From Tunturiibacter gelidiferens (GTDB taxonomy: Bacteria > Acidobacteriota > Terriglobia > Terriglobales > Acidobacteriaceae), in the NCBI RefSeq assembly GCF_014201335.1, contig NZ_JACHEB010000004.1, positions 512,387-576,386 of the forward strand: a stretch of 64,000 nucleotides of DNA, in the 5' to 3' direction. The position numbers were made by a program, and so were the translations under genes. The notes beneath the pieces were generated by a model. It had not been told where the DNA came from and searched no databases. It saw only the letters and a list, made by a program, of their open reading frames with translations. Below, one piece after another: positions 8,146-16,575 of this stretch (position 1 is the stretch's first letter; every line of letters starts with the position of its first letter).

Positions 8146-9468
8146 ATGGGTATGTCGGAGTTTTCACGGAGACGGTTTTTGCAGACGGGTAGTGGGTTGG
8201 CGATGTCAGCGGTTTTGCCGGGTGCGGTGGCGCTTGGGGAAGAACAGGCGCAGCCAGTGGCGAGCGGGGACCGGGTGCGGTTTGCGAGCATTGGAGTAGG
8301 GATTCAAGGATCCCAGTTGCTGAGGAATGCTGTGAGTCTGCCGCAGGCGCAGTGTGTGGCGGCGTGTGATCTGTACGACGGGCGGCATACGCTGGCGAAG
8401 GAGATCGCCGGGGCGAACATCAAGACGACGCGACGGTATCAGGATATTCTCGAGGACAAGGATATTGAGGCGGTGATTGTTGCGGTGCCGGATCACTGGC
8501 ATAAGCAGGTGACTGTCGATGCGATTCGCGCCGGGAAGGATGTGCACTGTGAGAAGCCGATGGCGCACACGATCGCCGAGGGCGAGGAGATGGTTGCGGC
8601 GGTGAAGGGGAGCAAGAACTTTGTGCAGGTGGGTTCGCAGAGGGTGAGTTCGAAGGTGTTTGCGAAGGCGAAGGAGTTGTATGACTCGGGCGCGATTGGA
8701 GAGGTGCATCAGGTGGAGTTGCAGCTGGGGAGGAACTCGCCTGGTGGGGCGTGGGTTTATCCTCCGCCGCTTGATCTGTCGCCGGAGACGCTGGATTGGG
8801 TGACGTGGCAGGGGACCGCGCCTAAGAAGGCGTTCGACCCGATTGCGTTTGCGCGGTGGCGTGCGTTTCATGAGTACGGCACGGGCATGGCGGGTGATCT
8901 GATGGTGCATCTGTTGACCGGAATGCAATTTGTAACTGGCATCAACGCAATTCCAGATCGGGCTTATTCGATGGGGGGGATCTATCGCTGGAAGGATGGG
9001 CGGAATATGCCGGACTTGATGGTGACCTCGTTTGAGTATGGCAATGTGCCGGTGACGGTACGGCTGACGCTGGGGACGGAGACGCCAGAGGTGACTCGGG
9101 TGATGGGGCCGAAGGGCGTTATTGAGATCTCGAATACCAACACTGTGACGCTGATTCCTGAGCTGGGCGTGGATCGCTCGCCGGCTTATGGGATCAATGG
9201 GTTTCCGGCAGCGATGCATGCGCAGTATGAGAAGCAGTGGCATGCCGAGCATGATGCGTTTCTGGCGGAGCATCCGCTGGATGACACGATGATGTGGAAG
9301 GGGCCGTCGTGGGATGAGCTGAGGCCGCACCTGGCTACGTTCTTCGATGCCGTGAGGTCACGGAAGCCTGTGGTGGAGGACGTGGTGTTTGGCCATCATG
9401 CGGCGGCGGCCTGCCACATGGCGAACGCTTCATACTTCGAGAAGAAGGTGATCTTGAAGACTGCCTAA
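8146..9468 (+). CDS. Tat-exported Gfo/Idh/MocA family oxidoreductase
   Basis: This 440-residue NAD(P)-dependent oxidoreductase starts with a twin-arginine signal (SRRRFLQTG, residues 7-15, followed by an Ala/Val-rich core). The Rossmann domain starts near residue 45 (VRFASIGVGIQG), and the family motif CEKPMAHT lies near residue 140, where the Lys contacts the cofactor and substrate. Such exported Gfo/Idh/MocA proteins are common in Acidobacteria and Planctomycetes and are thought to act on sugars or glycosides; the substrate is unknown. AAGGAG ends 5 bases before the ATG at 8146; ATG at 8152 is an alternative. Its TAA overlaps the stop codon of the convergent EVE gene by 4 bases. Confidence 0.9.
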   Translation: MGMSEFSRRRFLQTGSGLAMSAVLPGAVALGEEQAQPVASGDRVRFASIGVGIQGSQLLRNAVSLPQAQCVAACDLYDGRHTLAKEIAGANIKTTRRYQDILEDKDIEAVIVAVPDHWHKQVTVDAIRAGKDVHCEKPMAHTIAEGEEMVAAVKGSKNFVQVGSQRVSSKVFAKAKELYDSGAIGEVHQVELQLGRNSPGGAWVYPPPLDLSPETLDWVTWQGTAPKKAFDPIAFARWRAFHEYGTGMAGDLMVHLLTGMQFVTGINAIPDRAYSMGGIYRWKDGRNMPDLMVTSFEYGNVPVTVRLTLGTETPEVTRVMGPKGVIEISNTNTVTLIPELGVDRSPAYGINGFPAAMHAQYEKQWHAEHDAFLAEHPLDDTMMWKGPSWDELRPHLATFFDAVRSRKPVVEDVVFGHHAAAACHMANASYFEKKVILKTA

Positions 9469-9842
9469 GTGGTGAGCCAGTCGTACTGCGCGTCGGTGAG
9501 AGGGACGACGGAGAGGCGGAACTGGCGGAACAGGATGGAGTCTTTGAAGACGGAGGCGGTGCGCATGTCGGCGAGAGGCTTCTCGGCTTTGAGCCGCCTA
9601 ACCGGCTTGATGCGGACTTGTGGGTTTTTGGGATCGGCGGCGTCGACGGAGACTACTTTCGCCAAGCCCACGGCCGCTTTGCCGATGTTGGAGTGATAGA
9701 TGACCAGCTGTTCGCCCTTTTTCATGCCGCGGAGATAGAGCAGAGCCTGAGGGTTGGAAATACCGTCCCAGGTGGTCTCGCCATCGCGCTCGAGGTCGTC
9801 GAAGGAGTATTTGTTAGGTTCGGTTTTTAGCAGGAATGCCAT
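9465..9842 (-). CDS. EVE domain-containing protein
   Basis: A 125-residue single-domain protein. The N-terminal FLLKTEP followed by YSFDDLERDG and WDGISNPQA, and then the GEQLVIYHS strand, form the EVE (PUA-like) fold seen in human THYN1 and many bacterial proteins. EVE domains bind modified bases in DNA; in many bacteria they are single-copy housekeeping genes of unclear role, in others they join modification-dependent restriction systems. Here there is no nuclease neighbour, so a housekeeping role is more likely. It overlaps the convergent oxidoreductase stop codon. Confidence 0.9.
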   Translation of the reverse strand: MAFLLKTEPNKYSFDDLERDGETTWDGISNPQALLYLRGMKKGEQLVIYHSNIGKAAVGLAKVVSVDAADPKNPQVRIKPVRRLKAEKPLADMRTASVFKDSILFRQFRLSVVPLTDAQYDWLTT

Positions 9843-9898
9843 TTTGTTTGTCTCTTTTCGTTGAGGTCAACAATAACTTGCGCGTGGCCGGATCTAGT

Positions 9899-10756
9899 TT
9901 AGCCCCCGAGATCGATGAGATTTACTTCGGCGACGGGCTGGCCGAGAAAGTTGGAGCCGAGGCGTTGGAATTTTTCGATGGAGTCGGTGGCGTAGAAGGT
10001 GCAGGTGGGTTTGGCGTCGCTGGTTCGATCGGGAAACTGCTGGGCTACGAGGGCGGCGGTGGCTCGGGCGGCGGCGTCGGCGGAGTCGATGATGGTGAGG
10101 GGGTGGCCGATGGCGTCGAGGGTTCGGTGGATGGCTTGTTCGATGAGAGGGTAGTGGGTGCAGCCGAGCAGGAGGGTTTGGGTTGCCGGGGCAGCAGCCA
10201 GGGCTTCGGTGAGGTAGATCTTCAGGACGTCATCGGTGACGGGATGGTTGGTCCAACCTTCTTCGACAAGAGGGACGAGAAGGGGACAGGCCTTTTCGCT
10301 GGCTTCGAGGCCAAGGGTGTGTAGGGCGTGGGTGTAGGCGTGGGATTGGACCGTAGCGGAGGTGGCGAGGACGAGGACGTGATGTGGGCCGACGGGGAAG
10401 CTTGAGGTGGTTAGGGCAGCTTGGGCTCCGGGTTCGACTACTCCGATGACGGGGATGGGAAGGGCTTGTTGGATGTCTTCGAGGGCCAGTGCGGTGGCGG
10501 TGTTGCAGGCGATGACGAGGAGGTCGGCGCCCTGGGTGTGGAGGAACTTTGCGCTGGAGACGGCGTACCTTGCGACAGTCTCGCGAGACTTGGAGCCGTA
10601 GGGGAGACGGGCGGTGTCGCCGAGGAAGATGTAATGCGCGTCGGGGATGAGGGGGAGAAGCGCCCGGAGTACGGTGAGGCCGCCGAAGCCAGAGTCGAAG
10701 ACGCCAATGGTGAGGGACTTTGCGGTGTTTGGTTGGGCTGAGGGGCTTTCGGTCAT
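9899..10756 (-). CDS. murI: Glutamate racemase
   Basis: Converts L-glutamate to D-glutamate for peptidoglycan. The protein has 285 residues, slightly longer than typical because of a 15-residue N-terminal extension. Catalytic residues are all visible: Asp21-Ser22 in GVFDSGFGG, Cys84 in IACNTAT and Cys199-Thr-His in LLGCTHYPL, the two-base cysteine pair of the family. Downstream on the same strand nothing follows closely; upstream lie the GerMN and amidase genes, so it may belong to a small cell-wall gene group. ATG at 10756; no strong ribosome-binding site. Confidence 0.95.
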   Translation of the reverse strand: MTESPSAQPNTAKSLTIGVFDSGFGGLTVLRALLPLIPDAHYIFLGDTARLPYGSKSRETVARYAVSSAKFLHTQGADLLVIACNTATALALEDIQQALPIPVIGVVEPGAQAALTTSSFPVGPHHVLVLATSATVQSHAYTHALHTLGLEASEKACPLLVPLVEEGWTNHPVTDDVLKIYLTEALAAAPATQTLLLGCTHYPLIEQAIHRTLDAIGHPLTIIDSADAAARATAALVAQQFPDRTSDAKPTCTFYATDSIEKFQRLGSNFLGQPVAEVNLIDLGG

Positions 10757-10777
10757 GGCTGTTTTTATAGCTTTCGG

Positions 10778-11446
10778 TTATAGCTGAGGAGTTTCGGTCG
10801 GTGGGGCCGGGTGGACGGTAGTGTCGACCGCTGGGTAGGTGCGAAGGAGGTCGGCGTGACCGGCAAGGGTGTCGTGAGGCTGGCCGTCGACGAGGAAACG
10901 GATACTGGTGACCTCGGGGAGAGCGGCATGGAGAGTGCCGATGATCGATTGCAGGGTGAGGGCTTCGACCTGAATGCCTGAGGGGTGGTTGTCTACGAAA
11001 GAGCCGCGGAGATTGACGATAGCCAACTGTCTGGCTTGCGGCGAGCTAACCGGGATAGAACTCGTTGAGGGTTTGTCGGGACCGTTGGTTGGTTCGCCGA
11101 GCAGGAAGACGTCATCGACAGCGAGGCCGCTTTGGAGTGGATGTTTGGAGGTGGGGAGGGAGTAGGCAGAGAGGAGGTGATCGAGCAGGGTGCGGGCGCG
11201 GAGAGTGGGAGCCTGAGGCAGGGCGAGGGATTCGGTGGTTGGTGTGATGGAGGCGTCAGTGTCGTTGGCGAGGTAGAGGGTTACGTCTTCGGTGCTGGTG
11301 GCTGTGGGGGCAGCGATCGGGGTGGCGTCGTTGAGGGCGGCGAGGCGCTTGTGGGCTTGCTGGCAGCCGCGGAGCAGGAAGGCGGACATGAGGAAGATGC
11401 CGGCGAAGAGGCTCCAGAAGAGAATGCGCTGGTAGCGGGGGATCAT
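10778..11446 (-). CDS. GerMN domain-containing membrane-anchored protein
   Basis: A 222-residue protein with one N-terminal transmembrane segment or lipoprotein-like signal (residues 8-27, ending LLRGCQQ, a possible lipobox) and a GerMN domain from about residue 52 to 200, recognisable from the VTLYLAN strand, RARTLLDHLLS, the VDDVFLL segment, the IVNLRGSF strand and the VTSIRFLVDG strand. GerMN is known from spore germination and sporulation proteins but also occurs in non-sporulating bacteria. Its start overlaps the stop of the amidase gene by 4 bp (ATGA), so the two are translationally coupled and probably act together at the cell envelope. Confidence 0.85.
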   Translation of the reverse strand: MIPRYQRILFWSLFAGIFLMSAFLLRGCQQAHKRLAALNDATPIAAPTATSTEDVTLYLANDTDASITPTTESLALPQAPTLRARTLLDHLLSAYSLPTSKHPLQSGLAVDDVFLLGEPTNGPDKPSTSSIPVSSPQARQLAIVNLRGSFVDNHPSGIQVEALTLQSIIGTLHAALPEVTSIRFLVDGQPHDTLAGHADLLRTYPAVDTTVHPAPPTETPQL

Positions 11447-12162
11447 CGAGTGACTCCGACCGGGGCGCCCAGGTTTCTGCGCCAGGTTGTGAGGCCGGTG
11501 GCGATGGCCTGGGCTATTTGCTGCTGGTAGTTGGCGTCGCTTACGGGGGTTGTGTCACCGTCGTCGGGGGTAAGGGGGGCGATCTCGATGGCGATGGCAG
11601 GGCAGGTAAAGTTGTCGAGAGGGCGAAGGGAGGCACGGGTGAGCAGGACGGGGAGCCTGGCGTGAAGGAGAGCGAGGCCGAGGGTGTTGGCTAAGGCCAC
11701 GCTTTGGGGGATGGAGGCGGATTGAGCGGTGTCCCAGGGAATCGCGTGGCGGGTGTCAGCGTAGTTGTCGTCGGGCGGGGCGAGGTCGGAGGTGATGATG
11801 TGGATGCCGTTGCCGCCGGCGGTGGCGTGGAGGATGAGGCAGGCGGTTGGGTGGGAGTGGTTGGCTATTTCGGCGCGCTGGTCTGTGGTGAAGGCGGCTG
11901 AAGGGTCGGAGTCGCGGGTGGTGATGACGGAGAAGCCGCTGCTGGAGAGGACGGCGCGGAGGCGAGCGGCGAAGGAGAGAGTGACGGTCTTTTCGGGGAG
12001 ATTGTCGGAGAGACGGGCGCCGGGATCGGAGCCGCCGTGGGCTGGGTCGAGGAAGATGACGGTGCGAGGAAGGGGCTGCTGGGCTGAGACGGGAAGGGCG
12101 GCGAGGCTCGTCAGGAATGCGAGGAGGAGGCGCGCGGCGATGGGCTTAGCGGGGAGAGTCAA
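11443..12162 (-). CDS. N-acetylmuramoyl-L-alanine amidase (Amidase_3)
   Basis: A zinc-dependent peptidoglycan amidase of 239 residues. A signal peptide (residues 1-27, ending VSA) is followed by the catalytic domain: DPAHGGSDPG supplies the first zinc His, NLPEKTVTL the Glu, CLILHATAGG the second His, and AIEIAPL the catalytic Glu. There is no AMIN or LysM domain. The only start in frame is TTG at 12162, with no clear ribosome-binding site, so the exact N-terminus is uncertain. It is coupled to the GerMN gene. Confidence 0.88.
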   Translation of the reverse strand: MTLPAKPIAARLLLAFLTSLAALPVSAQQPLPRTVIFLDPAHGGSDPGARLSDNLPEKTVTLSFAARLRAVLSSSGFSVITTRDSDPSAAFTTDQRAEIANHSHPTACLILHATAGGNGIHIITSDLAPPDDNYADTRHAIPWDTAQSASIPQSVALANTLGLALLHARLPVLLTRASLRPLDNFTCPAIAIEIAPLTPDDGDTTPVSDANYQQQIAQAIATGLTTWRRNLGAPVGVTR

Positions 12163-12260
12163 GGGATAGTGTGTGGTCGCGGGTTTGATTGTAAATGGCG
12201 GATAAGGATGTGTGGGTTACCGTCAGAAGTGATGCGTGGGAAGACCAAAGCGAAATCCAA

Positions 12261-12325
12261 GGGTTTCTCCACTGCGGCGCTCACGATGAGACTGTGAGCG
12301 CCTTCGGTTGAGATGACGGTTTCTG
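12261..12325 (-). repeat. Interspersed hairpin repeat, copy 2
   Basis: Second copy of the element at 7171-7235, between the DUF1015 gene and the amidase gene (both on the - strand). The stem is a perfect 9 bp: GGCGCTCAC at 12276-12284 and GTGAGCGCC at 12294-12302, loop GATGAGACT. Compared with copy 1, the loop and flanks are conserved while the stem bases are changed on both arms with pairing kept. Confidence 0.75.
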
Positions 12326-12396
12326 ATTTCACGCGGAGAGAAAAACGCCCGACACCATCCTCTGAAGTGGGTTTCCTGTCTTGTAAGGCGGGTTAG

Positions 12397-13809
12397 TTAG
12401 TCGAGGGCGTAGATGGCAAGGCCGCTGAGGAGTTTGGGGTAGAAGTCGGTGGATTTTTGGGGCATGACGTCGCCGGAGAGCGAGATGTCGCGGAGTTGGT
12501 CGAGGGTGATTGGCTTGATGAGGAAGGCGATGTCGGCATCGCCGCTGGTGACCAGAGCGGTGGCTTCGGAGGCCTCGCGGATGTAGCGGACGTTGCCGAG
12601 GCGGGTGATGGTGTCCTGATCGAGGCCGAGGAGCTTGTCGAGGATGATGGAGTGGAGCTGGACGACGTCGAGCTGCGCCTGGCGAGGTGAGATGCCTTTG
12701 AGGGCTTGCGCGATAACGTCGGGCTTTGGAGTCATGAGATAGTTGCCGTCGCCGGTTGCGGCGAGGAAGGCGGTGCCGTGGGTGGTGTTGAGGGCGGCTA
12801 GATCGGGGCTGTCGAGCTCTTTGACGTTAAAGAAAGCGCTGGCTTTGGTGACGAAGTCGGGCGAACTGAAGCTGGGCAGGCCGTGGACGACGCGATGAGT
12901 GGGCAGGATGGTGATTCCGGGGGCGTCCATGTTAACGAAGGTCATCATCATGGCTGCTTCGGGGAAGGCGGGGGTGGGAAGGGTGGAGCGGGTGTCTCCG
13001 TCGGCGATGACCGAGGGTGAGCCGTCCTCGTCGCCGGGGATGGGTTGTTTGAATGGGAGTTTGAGTTGGGCAGAACGCTCCTTAGCGTAGGCGACGGAGG
13101 TCTCGTAGCGGTGATGGCCGTCGGCGATGATGAGCTTTTTGTCCGCCATGGCTGTGAGGAGCAGATTGATGATGCCGGGATCGGAGATCTTCCAGAGGCG
13201 GTGGACGACGTTGTACTCGTCGGTGATGGCGAGGTCGGCTGGGGCGGTGTCCGGGCCATTGGGGCCGCTGGCGCCGAAAATTAGTTTTTCAGCGGTGAAG
13301 GCGGGGTCGGAGTAGAGCATGTAAATCTGCTCGCAGTAGGCGCGGGTGGCCTTGAAGAGGGCGAGGCGGTCGGACTTGTGCTTGGGGAAGGTCTGCTCGT
13401 GGCGGTAGACGACTTTGTCGGCGTAGTCATAGAGGTGGCCGAGGGCGATGAAGCCGCGGCGTTCGCGGGTTTCGCTCGTGCCAGGAACTTCGTAGGTCTG
13501 GGAGTAGCCGTAGACGGCAGGTTCGGACTCTTCGGCGAGGACGCGGTCGTGGCGCCAGTCGCGGAGGGTTTCGGCGGCGCGGGTGTAGACGTTGTGTGCC
13601 TGCTCGCCTGCAGGGAGGAAGTCCTGGGGATCGGTATCGCCGGGCTCGTGTTTGCCGAGAATGACGCGGATGAGATTGTAGGGGCTGGCTTCGTAGTAGC
13701 GCTGCTGCATGGCCGGGGTGATCTTATCGTAGGGCTGGGTGACGACGTCTTCCATGTTGACGCGGGCGGGGTCGTAACGGAGGGCGCGGAAAGGGTAGAG
13801 ACGGGCCAT
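12397..13809 (-). CDS. DUF1015 family protein
   Basis: A 470-residue cytoplasmic protein. The start is set at ATG 13809, because the family begins with a short MARxxPF-type N-terminus followed by VTQPYDKI and YNLIRVILGK; the frame extends 50 codons upstream without similarity. The motif IADGHHRYETS near residue 230 is the family's best conserved segment, with two His and an Arg that look catalytic or metal-binding. Function of the family is unknown. Often single-copy in Acidobacteria. Transcribed away from the VWFA genes. Confidence 0.87.
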   Translation of the reverse strand: MARLYPFRALRYDPARVNMEDVVTQPYDKITPAMQQRYYEASPYNLIRVILGKHEPGDTDPQDFLPAGEQAHNVYTRAAETLRDWRHDRVLAEESEPAVYGYSQTYEVPGTSETRERRGFIALGHLYDYADKVVYRHEQTFPKHKSDRLALFKATRAYCEQIYMLYSDPAFTAEKLIFGASGPNGPDTAPADLAITDEYNVVHRLWKISDPGIINLLLTAMADKKLIIADGHHRYETSVAYAKERSAQLKLPFKQPIPGDEDGSPSVIADGDTRSTLPTPAFPEAAMMMTFVNMDAPGITILPTHRVVHGLPSFSSPDFVTKASAFFNVKELDSPDLAALNTTHGTAFLAATGDGNYLMTPKPDVIAQALKGISPRQAQLDVVQLHSIILDKLLGLDQDTITRLGNVRYIREASEATALVTSGDADIAFLIKPITLDQLRDISLSGDVMPQKSTDFYPKLLSGLAIYALD

Positions 13810-14090
13810 GCTTCGAGGTTTCTCCAGACTTGGGATATGAGGTGATTGTACGGGTTGGAGTGTGAAAGACAGAGGAAGAAGGGTTAGGTCGAATCCGGAA
13901 GCGCACGGAGAACGTTGAGGAGACAGAAGTACGACGTTCTCACAAGGAAATGATGACAAAAGGGGTTGACACGGGGTCTATTATCTTCAGAACGCAAGAA
14001 CTGATGGACTTTAGCGGTCTGGGTAAGTTGACTATCGCGGAGACGATGTGAAGTCCTCACTGAGGTTACGACTGATTGTCGTGAGGACAC

Positions 14091-15221
14091 ATGGGTGCCA
14101 AGATGGAAATCAACACGCGAAACAGAGTGGATGAGGGTAGTAGGCTGAGAGGTTCGCAGTCAGGCCGGCGGATAGCGCGGCGAGCTATCTGGGTTGTTGC
14201 GACGTTGCTCTGGGTGGGGCTATGGGCTTCGGCAGGGAGCGGAGTTTGCGGTGCGCAGGAGCAGGAGAATCCGCTGGATGTAGTGCATACGCCAACGCCT
14301 CCTCCACCGCCGAAAACGCCAGAAGAAAAAAAACCTGTCATTGAAGGAGCGGCAAATGCAGCTGCGCTGGCAACCTCGAGGCGTGACGCGCGCATTCGTG
14401 TGGACGTGAATCTGGTGCTGATTCCCGCGACCGTGACCGATCCGATGAACCGTTTGGTCACGGGGTTGGAGAAGGAAAACTTTGAAGTCTACGACAACAA
14501 CATAGGGCAGGTGATTAAGAGCTTTTCGACGCAGGACGCGCCGGTGACGATCGGGGTCATCTTCGACCTGAGCGGAAGTATGTCGTCGAAGTTTGTGCGG
14601 GCGCGGAAGGCGTTGAGTGAGTTTTTGAGGACGTCGAATCCACAGGATGAGTTTTTTGTGGTGGGCTTCAACGATCGGCCAGCCGTGATTGTGGACTACA
14701 CGTCGGATGTGGACGACGTCGAGGCGCGGATGGTGATGTTGAAGCCGGAGAATCGGACGGCGTTGATCGATGCGATCTATCTTGGCGTGGATAAATTGAA
14801 GCAGGCGAAGTATGAACGCAAGGCGTTGCTGATCATCTCCGATGGGGGGGACAACCGGAGCCGCTATACCGAAGGCGAGTTGCGGCGGGTGGTGCGGGAA
14901 AGCGATGTTCAGATATATTCGATCGGTATCTTCGACCAGTATGCCCCGACGACCGAGGAGCAGCTAGGGCCGCTTCTGCTGACTGATATCTGCGACATGA
15001 CAGGGGGACGGATGTTCCGGGTGTCGGAACTAGGGGACCTGGGGGATATTGCTTCACGGATCAGTGCCGAGCTGAGAAATGAATATGTGATTGGGTATCG
15101 GCCTTCTGAGGTGAAGCAGGATGGAAACTGGCGTAAATTGAAGATACGACTCGTTCCGCCGCCAGGGCTTCCAAACCTGACGGTACATAATCGCCAGGGG
15201 TACTATGCACCTTCGCAGTAA
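14091..15221 (+). CDS. VWFA-domain protein, acidobacterial type
   Basis: A 376-residue protein with a transmembrane/signal segment at about residues 32-52, then a Pro-rich stretch, an N-terminal beta domain, and a von Willebrand A domain from about 150. The MIDAS metal site is visible as DLSGSMSS (Asp-x-Ser-x-Ser) with a later Asp in LLIISDGGDN. It fits the acidobacterial VWFA-related family that occurs in many copies per genome. VWA domains mediate protein-protein binding, likely outside the membrane. The downstream paralogue starts 17 bp before this gene stops. Confidence 0.9.
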   Translation: MGAKMEINTRNRVDEGSRLRGSQSGRRIARRAIWVVATLLWVGLWASAGSGVCGAQEQENPLDVVHTPTPPPPPKTPEEKKPVIEGAANAAALATSRRDARIRVDVNLVLIPATVTDPMNRLVTGLEKENFEVYDNNIGQVIKSFSTQDAPVTIGVIFDLSGSMSSKFVRARKALSEFLRTSNPQDEFFVVGFNDRPAVIVDYTSDVDDVEARMVMLKPENRTALIDAIYLGVDKLKQAKYERKALLIISDGGDNRSRYTEGELRRVVRESDVQIYSIGIFDQYAPTTEEQLGPLLLTDICDMTGGRMFRVSELGDLGDIASRISAELRNEYVIGYRPSEVKQDGNWRKLKIRLVPPPGLPNLTVHNRQGYYAPSQ

Positions 15222-16353
15222 GAGTTTTTCATTGGGTATGGCCGCCGCGGGGTGGTTGGCGCTGCTGCCGGGTGGGGTGGGCGGATGGGCCCAGACGTCT
15301 CCACAGACAGCCGCGAAACAACGGCCCGCATCGCAACAGCCTTCGCTGACTATCGATCGCGATCCTGTGGCTTCGCCGGATCCAGACGCGCCTGCGCAGA
15401 GCCAGACTGGCGCGCCGCAGGGTGTGGGAGCCGGTGGCGCAATCTCTCGTGAGGGCGGCAAGTACACGCTGCGACAGGATGCTTACGAAGTCCGGTTGAA
15501 CGCGACTGTGCTCGATGGGAGCGGACGCTCGGTTCAGACGCTGGATAAGGACGCGTTTCACATTTATGAAGATGGCGTACCGCAGACGATCAACTCGTTT
15601 CGGCATGAGGATTTGCCGGTTTCGCTGGGGCTGCTGATCGATAGTTCAGGATCGATGTATGACAAGCGGGTTTCGGTGGATAAGGCCTCGCTGGATTTTG
15701 TAAAGCTGTCGAATCCGGAAGATGAAGAGTTTCTGGTTGACTTCTCGTGGGAGGCGTTCATCGACCAGGACTTTACGAACAATATCGACAAGCTGCAACA
15801 AGGGTTGGGATATATCAAGTCAAGCGGTGGAACGGCGATCTACGATGCGCTGGTGGCTTCTGCGGACTATTTAAGCAAGAACGCGAAACATCCGAAGCAG
15901 GTGCTGCTTGTGATTACGGATGGCGAAGACAACGCCTCGAGCGCGACACTGGAACAGACGATTCGGAGGATTCAGGATCTGGATGGGCCGGTGATCTACT
16001 GCGTGGGATTGTTGTTTGGCGACGATACCGATAAACGCGAATCGCGGCATGCGCGCAGAGTTTTGGAGACTCTCGCGGAACAGACGGGCGGAGCGGCGTA
16101 CTTTCCGAAGTCGGTGAGAGAAGTGGATGCGATTGCTGCGGAAGTGGCGCAGGATATTCGCACCCAGTACACGATCTCGTATCACTCGACGAAATCGCCC
16201 ACGCTGGGCGGGTATCGTGAGGTGCACGTAGAGGCGAAGTCGAAGAACTTCGGGAGGCTTTCGGTGCGGACGCGAACAGGGTACTACCCGAGAGTGGTCG
16301 CGGATGCGAGCAAAGGCGCCAGCGCGGGTTTTAGTGCAGGGAGCAAGCCTTGA
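15205..16353 (+). CDS. VWFA-domain protein, acidobacterial type (paralogue)
   Basis: This 382-residue paralogue of the preceding gene has an N-terminal signal (residues 1-29, ending GWAQ) and the same order: linker rich in Gln/Ala/Pro, a beta domain with YEVRLNATVLDGSG and a VWA domain with MIDAS residues in IDSSGSMYD and VITDGEDN. The C-terminus ends with the family's RTRTGYYPR. Its start lies 17 bp inside the upstream gene, so the pair is translationally coupled and may form a heteromer. Downstream is 220 bp without a gene. Confidence 0.9.
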   Translation: MHLRSKSFSLGMAAAGWLALLPGGVGGWAQTSPQTAAKQRPASQQPSLTIDRDPVASPDPDAPAQSQTGAPQGVGAGGAISREGGKYTLRQDAYEVRLNATVLDGSGRSVQTLDKDAFHIYEDGVPQTINSFRHEDLPVSLGLLIDSSGSMYDKRVSVDKASLDFVKLSNPEDEEFLVDFSWEAFIDQDFTNNIDKLQQGLGYIKSSGGTAIYDALVASADYLSKNAKHPKQVLLVITDGEDNASSATLEQTIRRIQDLDGPVIYCVGLLFGDDTDKRESRHARRVLETLAEQTGGAAYFPKSVREVDAIAAEVAQDIRTQYTISYHSTKSPTLGGYREVHVEAKSKNFGRLSVRTRTGYYPRVVADASKGASAGFSAGSKP

Positions 16354-16575
16354 TCGGGTAGAGGCTATCAGCTGCAAGGTCCGGGCTGGAAAATCTTCTC
16401 TTCCTCAATTCTTTTAGATGGCAGTGTTTACCCTTTAGCGGGGGTACATCCACTACTTCAGAACTGCTGGCTTCAGAAAAGAGATTCTGATGCTTGCAGG
16501 AAAGGTATGGTCGTGAAGTGAGATGATGTCGAAGGCTTCCAGAAGGAGGTCCCAGGAAAGGCAGAGGGTTGGTTG
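16354..16575. other. Intergenic region ahead of cysteine synthase
   Basis: This stretch must contain the cysK promoter. No gene is apparent. I looked for a SAM or other sulphur riboswitch and saw no matching stem pattern. An AAGGAGG at 16542-16548 is 28 bases before the cysK ATG, too far to serve it, and no start codon follows it at proper spacing. Confidence 0.5.

Noticed and set aside
9465..9842. EVE protein as part of a modification-dependent restriction system
   Set aside because: No nuclease or methyltransferase gene is adjacent; its neighbours are metabolic and cell-wall genes.
13966..13984. TTGACA followed by TATTAT upstream of the VWFA genes
   Set aside because: The spacer is only about 7 bp, far from the 16-18 bp a sigma-70 promoter needs, and no -10 is found at the right distance.
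16354..16575. Possible SAM riboswitch before the sulphur genes
   Set aside because: No conserved P1-P4 arrangement or kink-turn motif could be found by eye.
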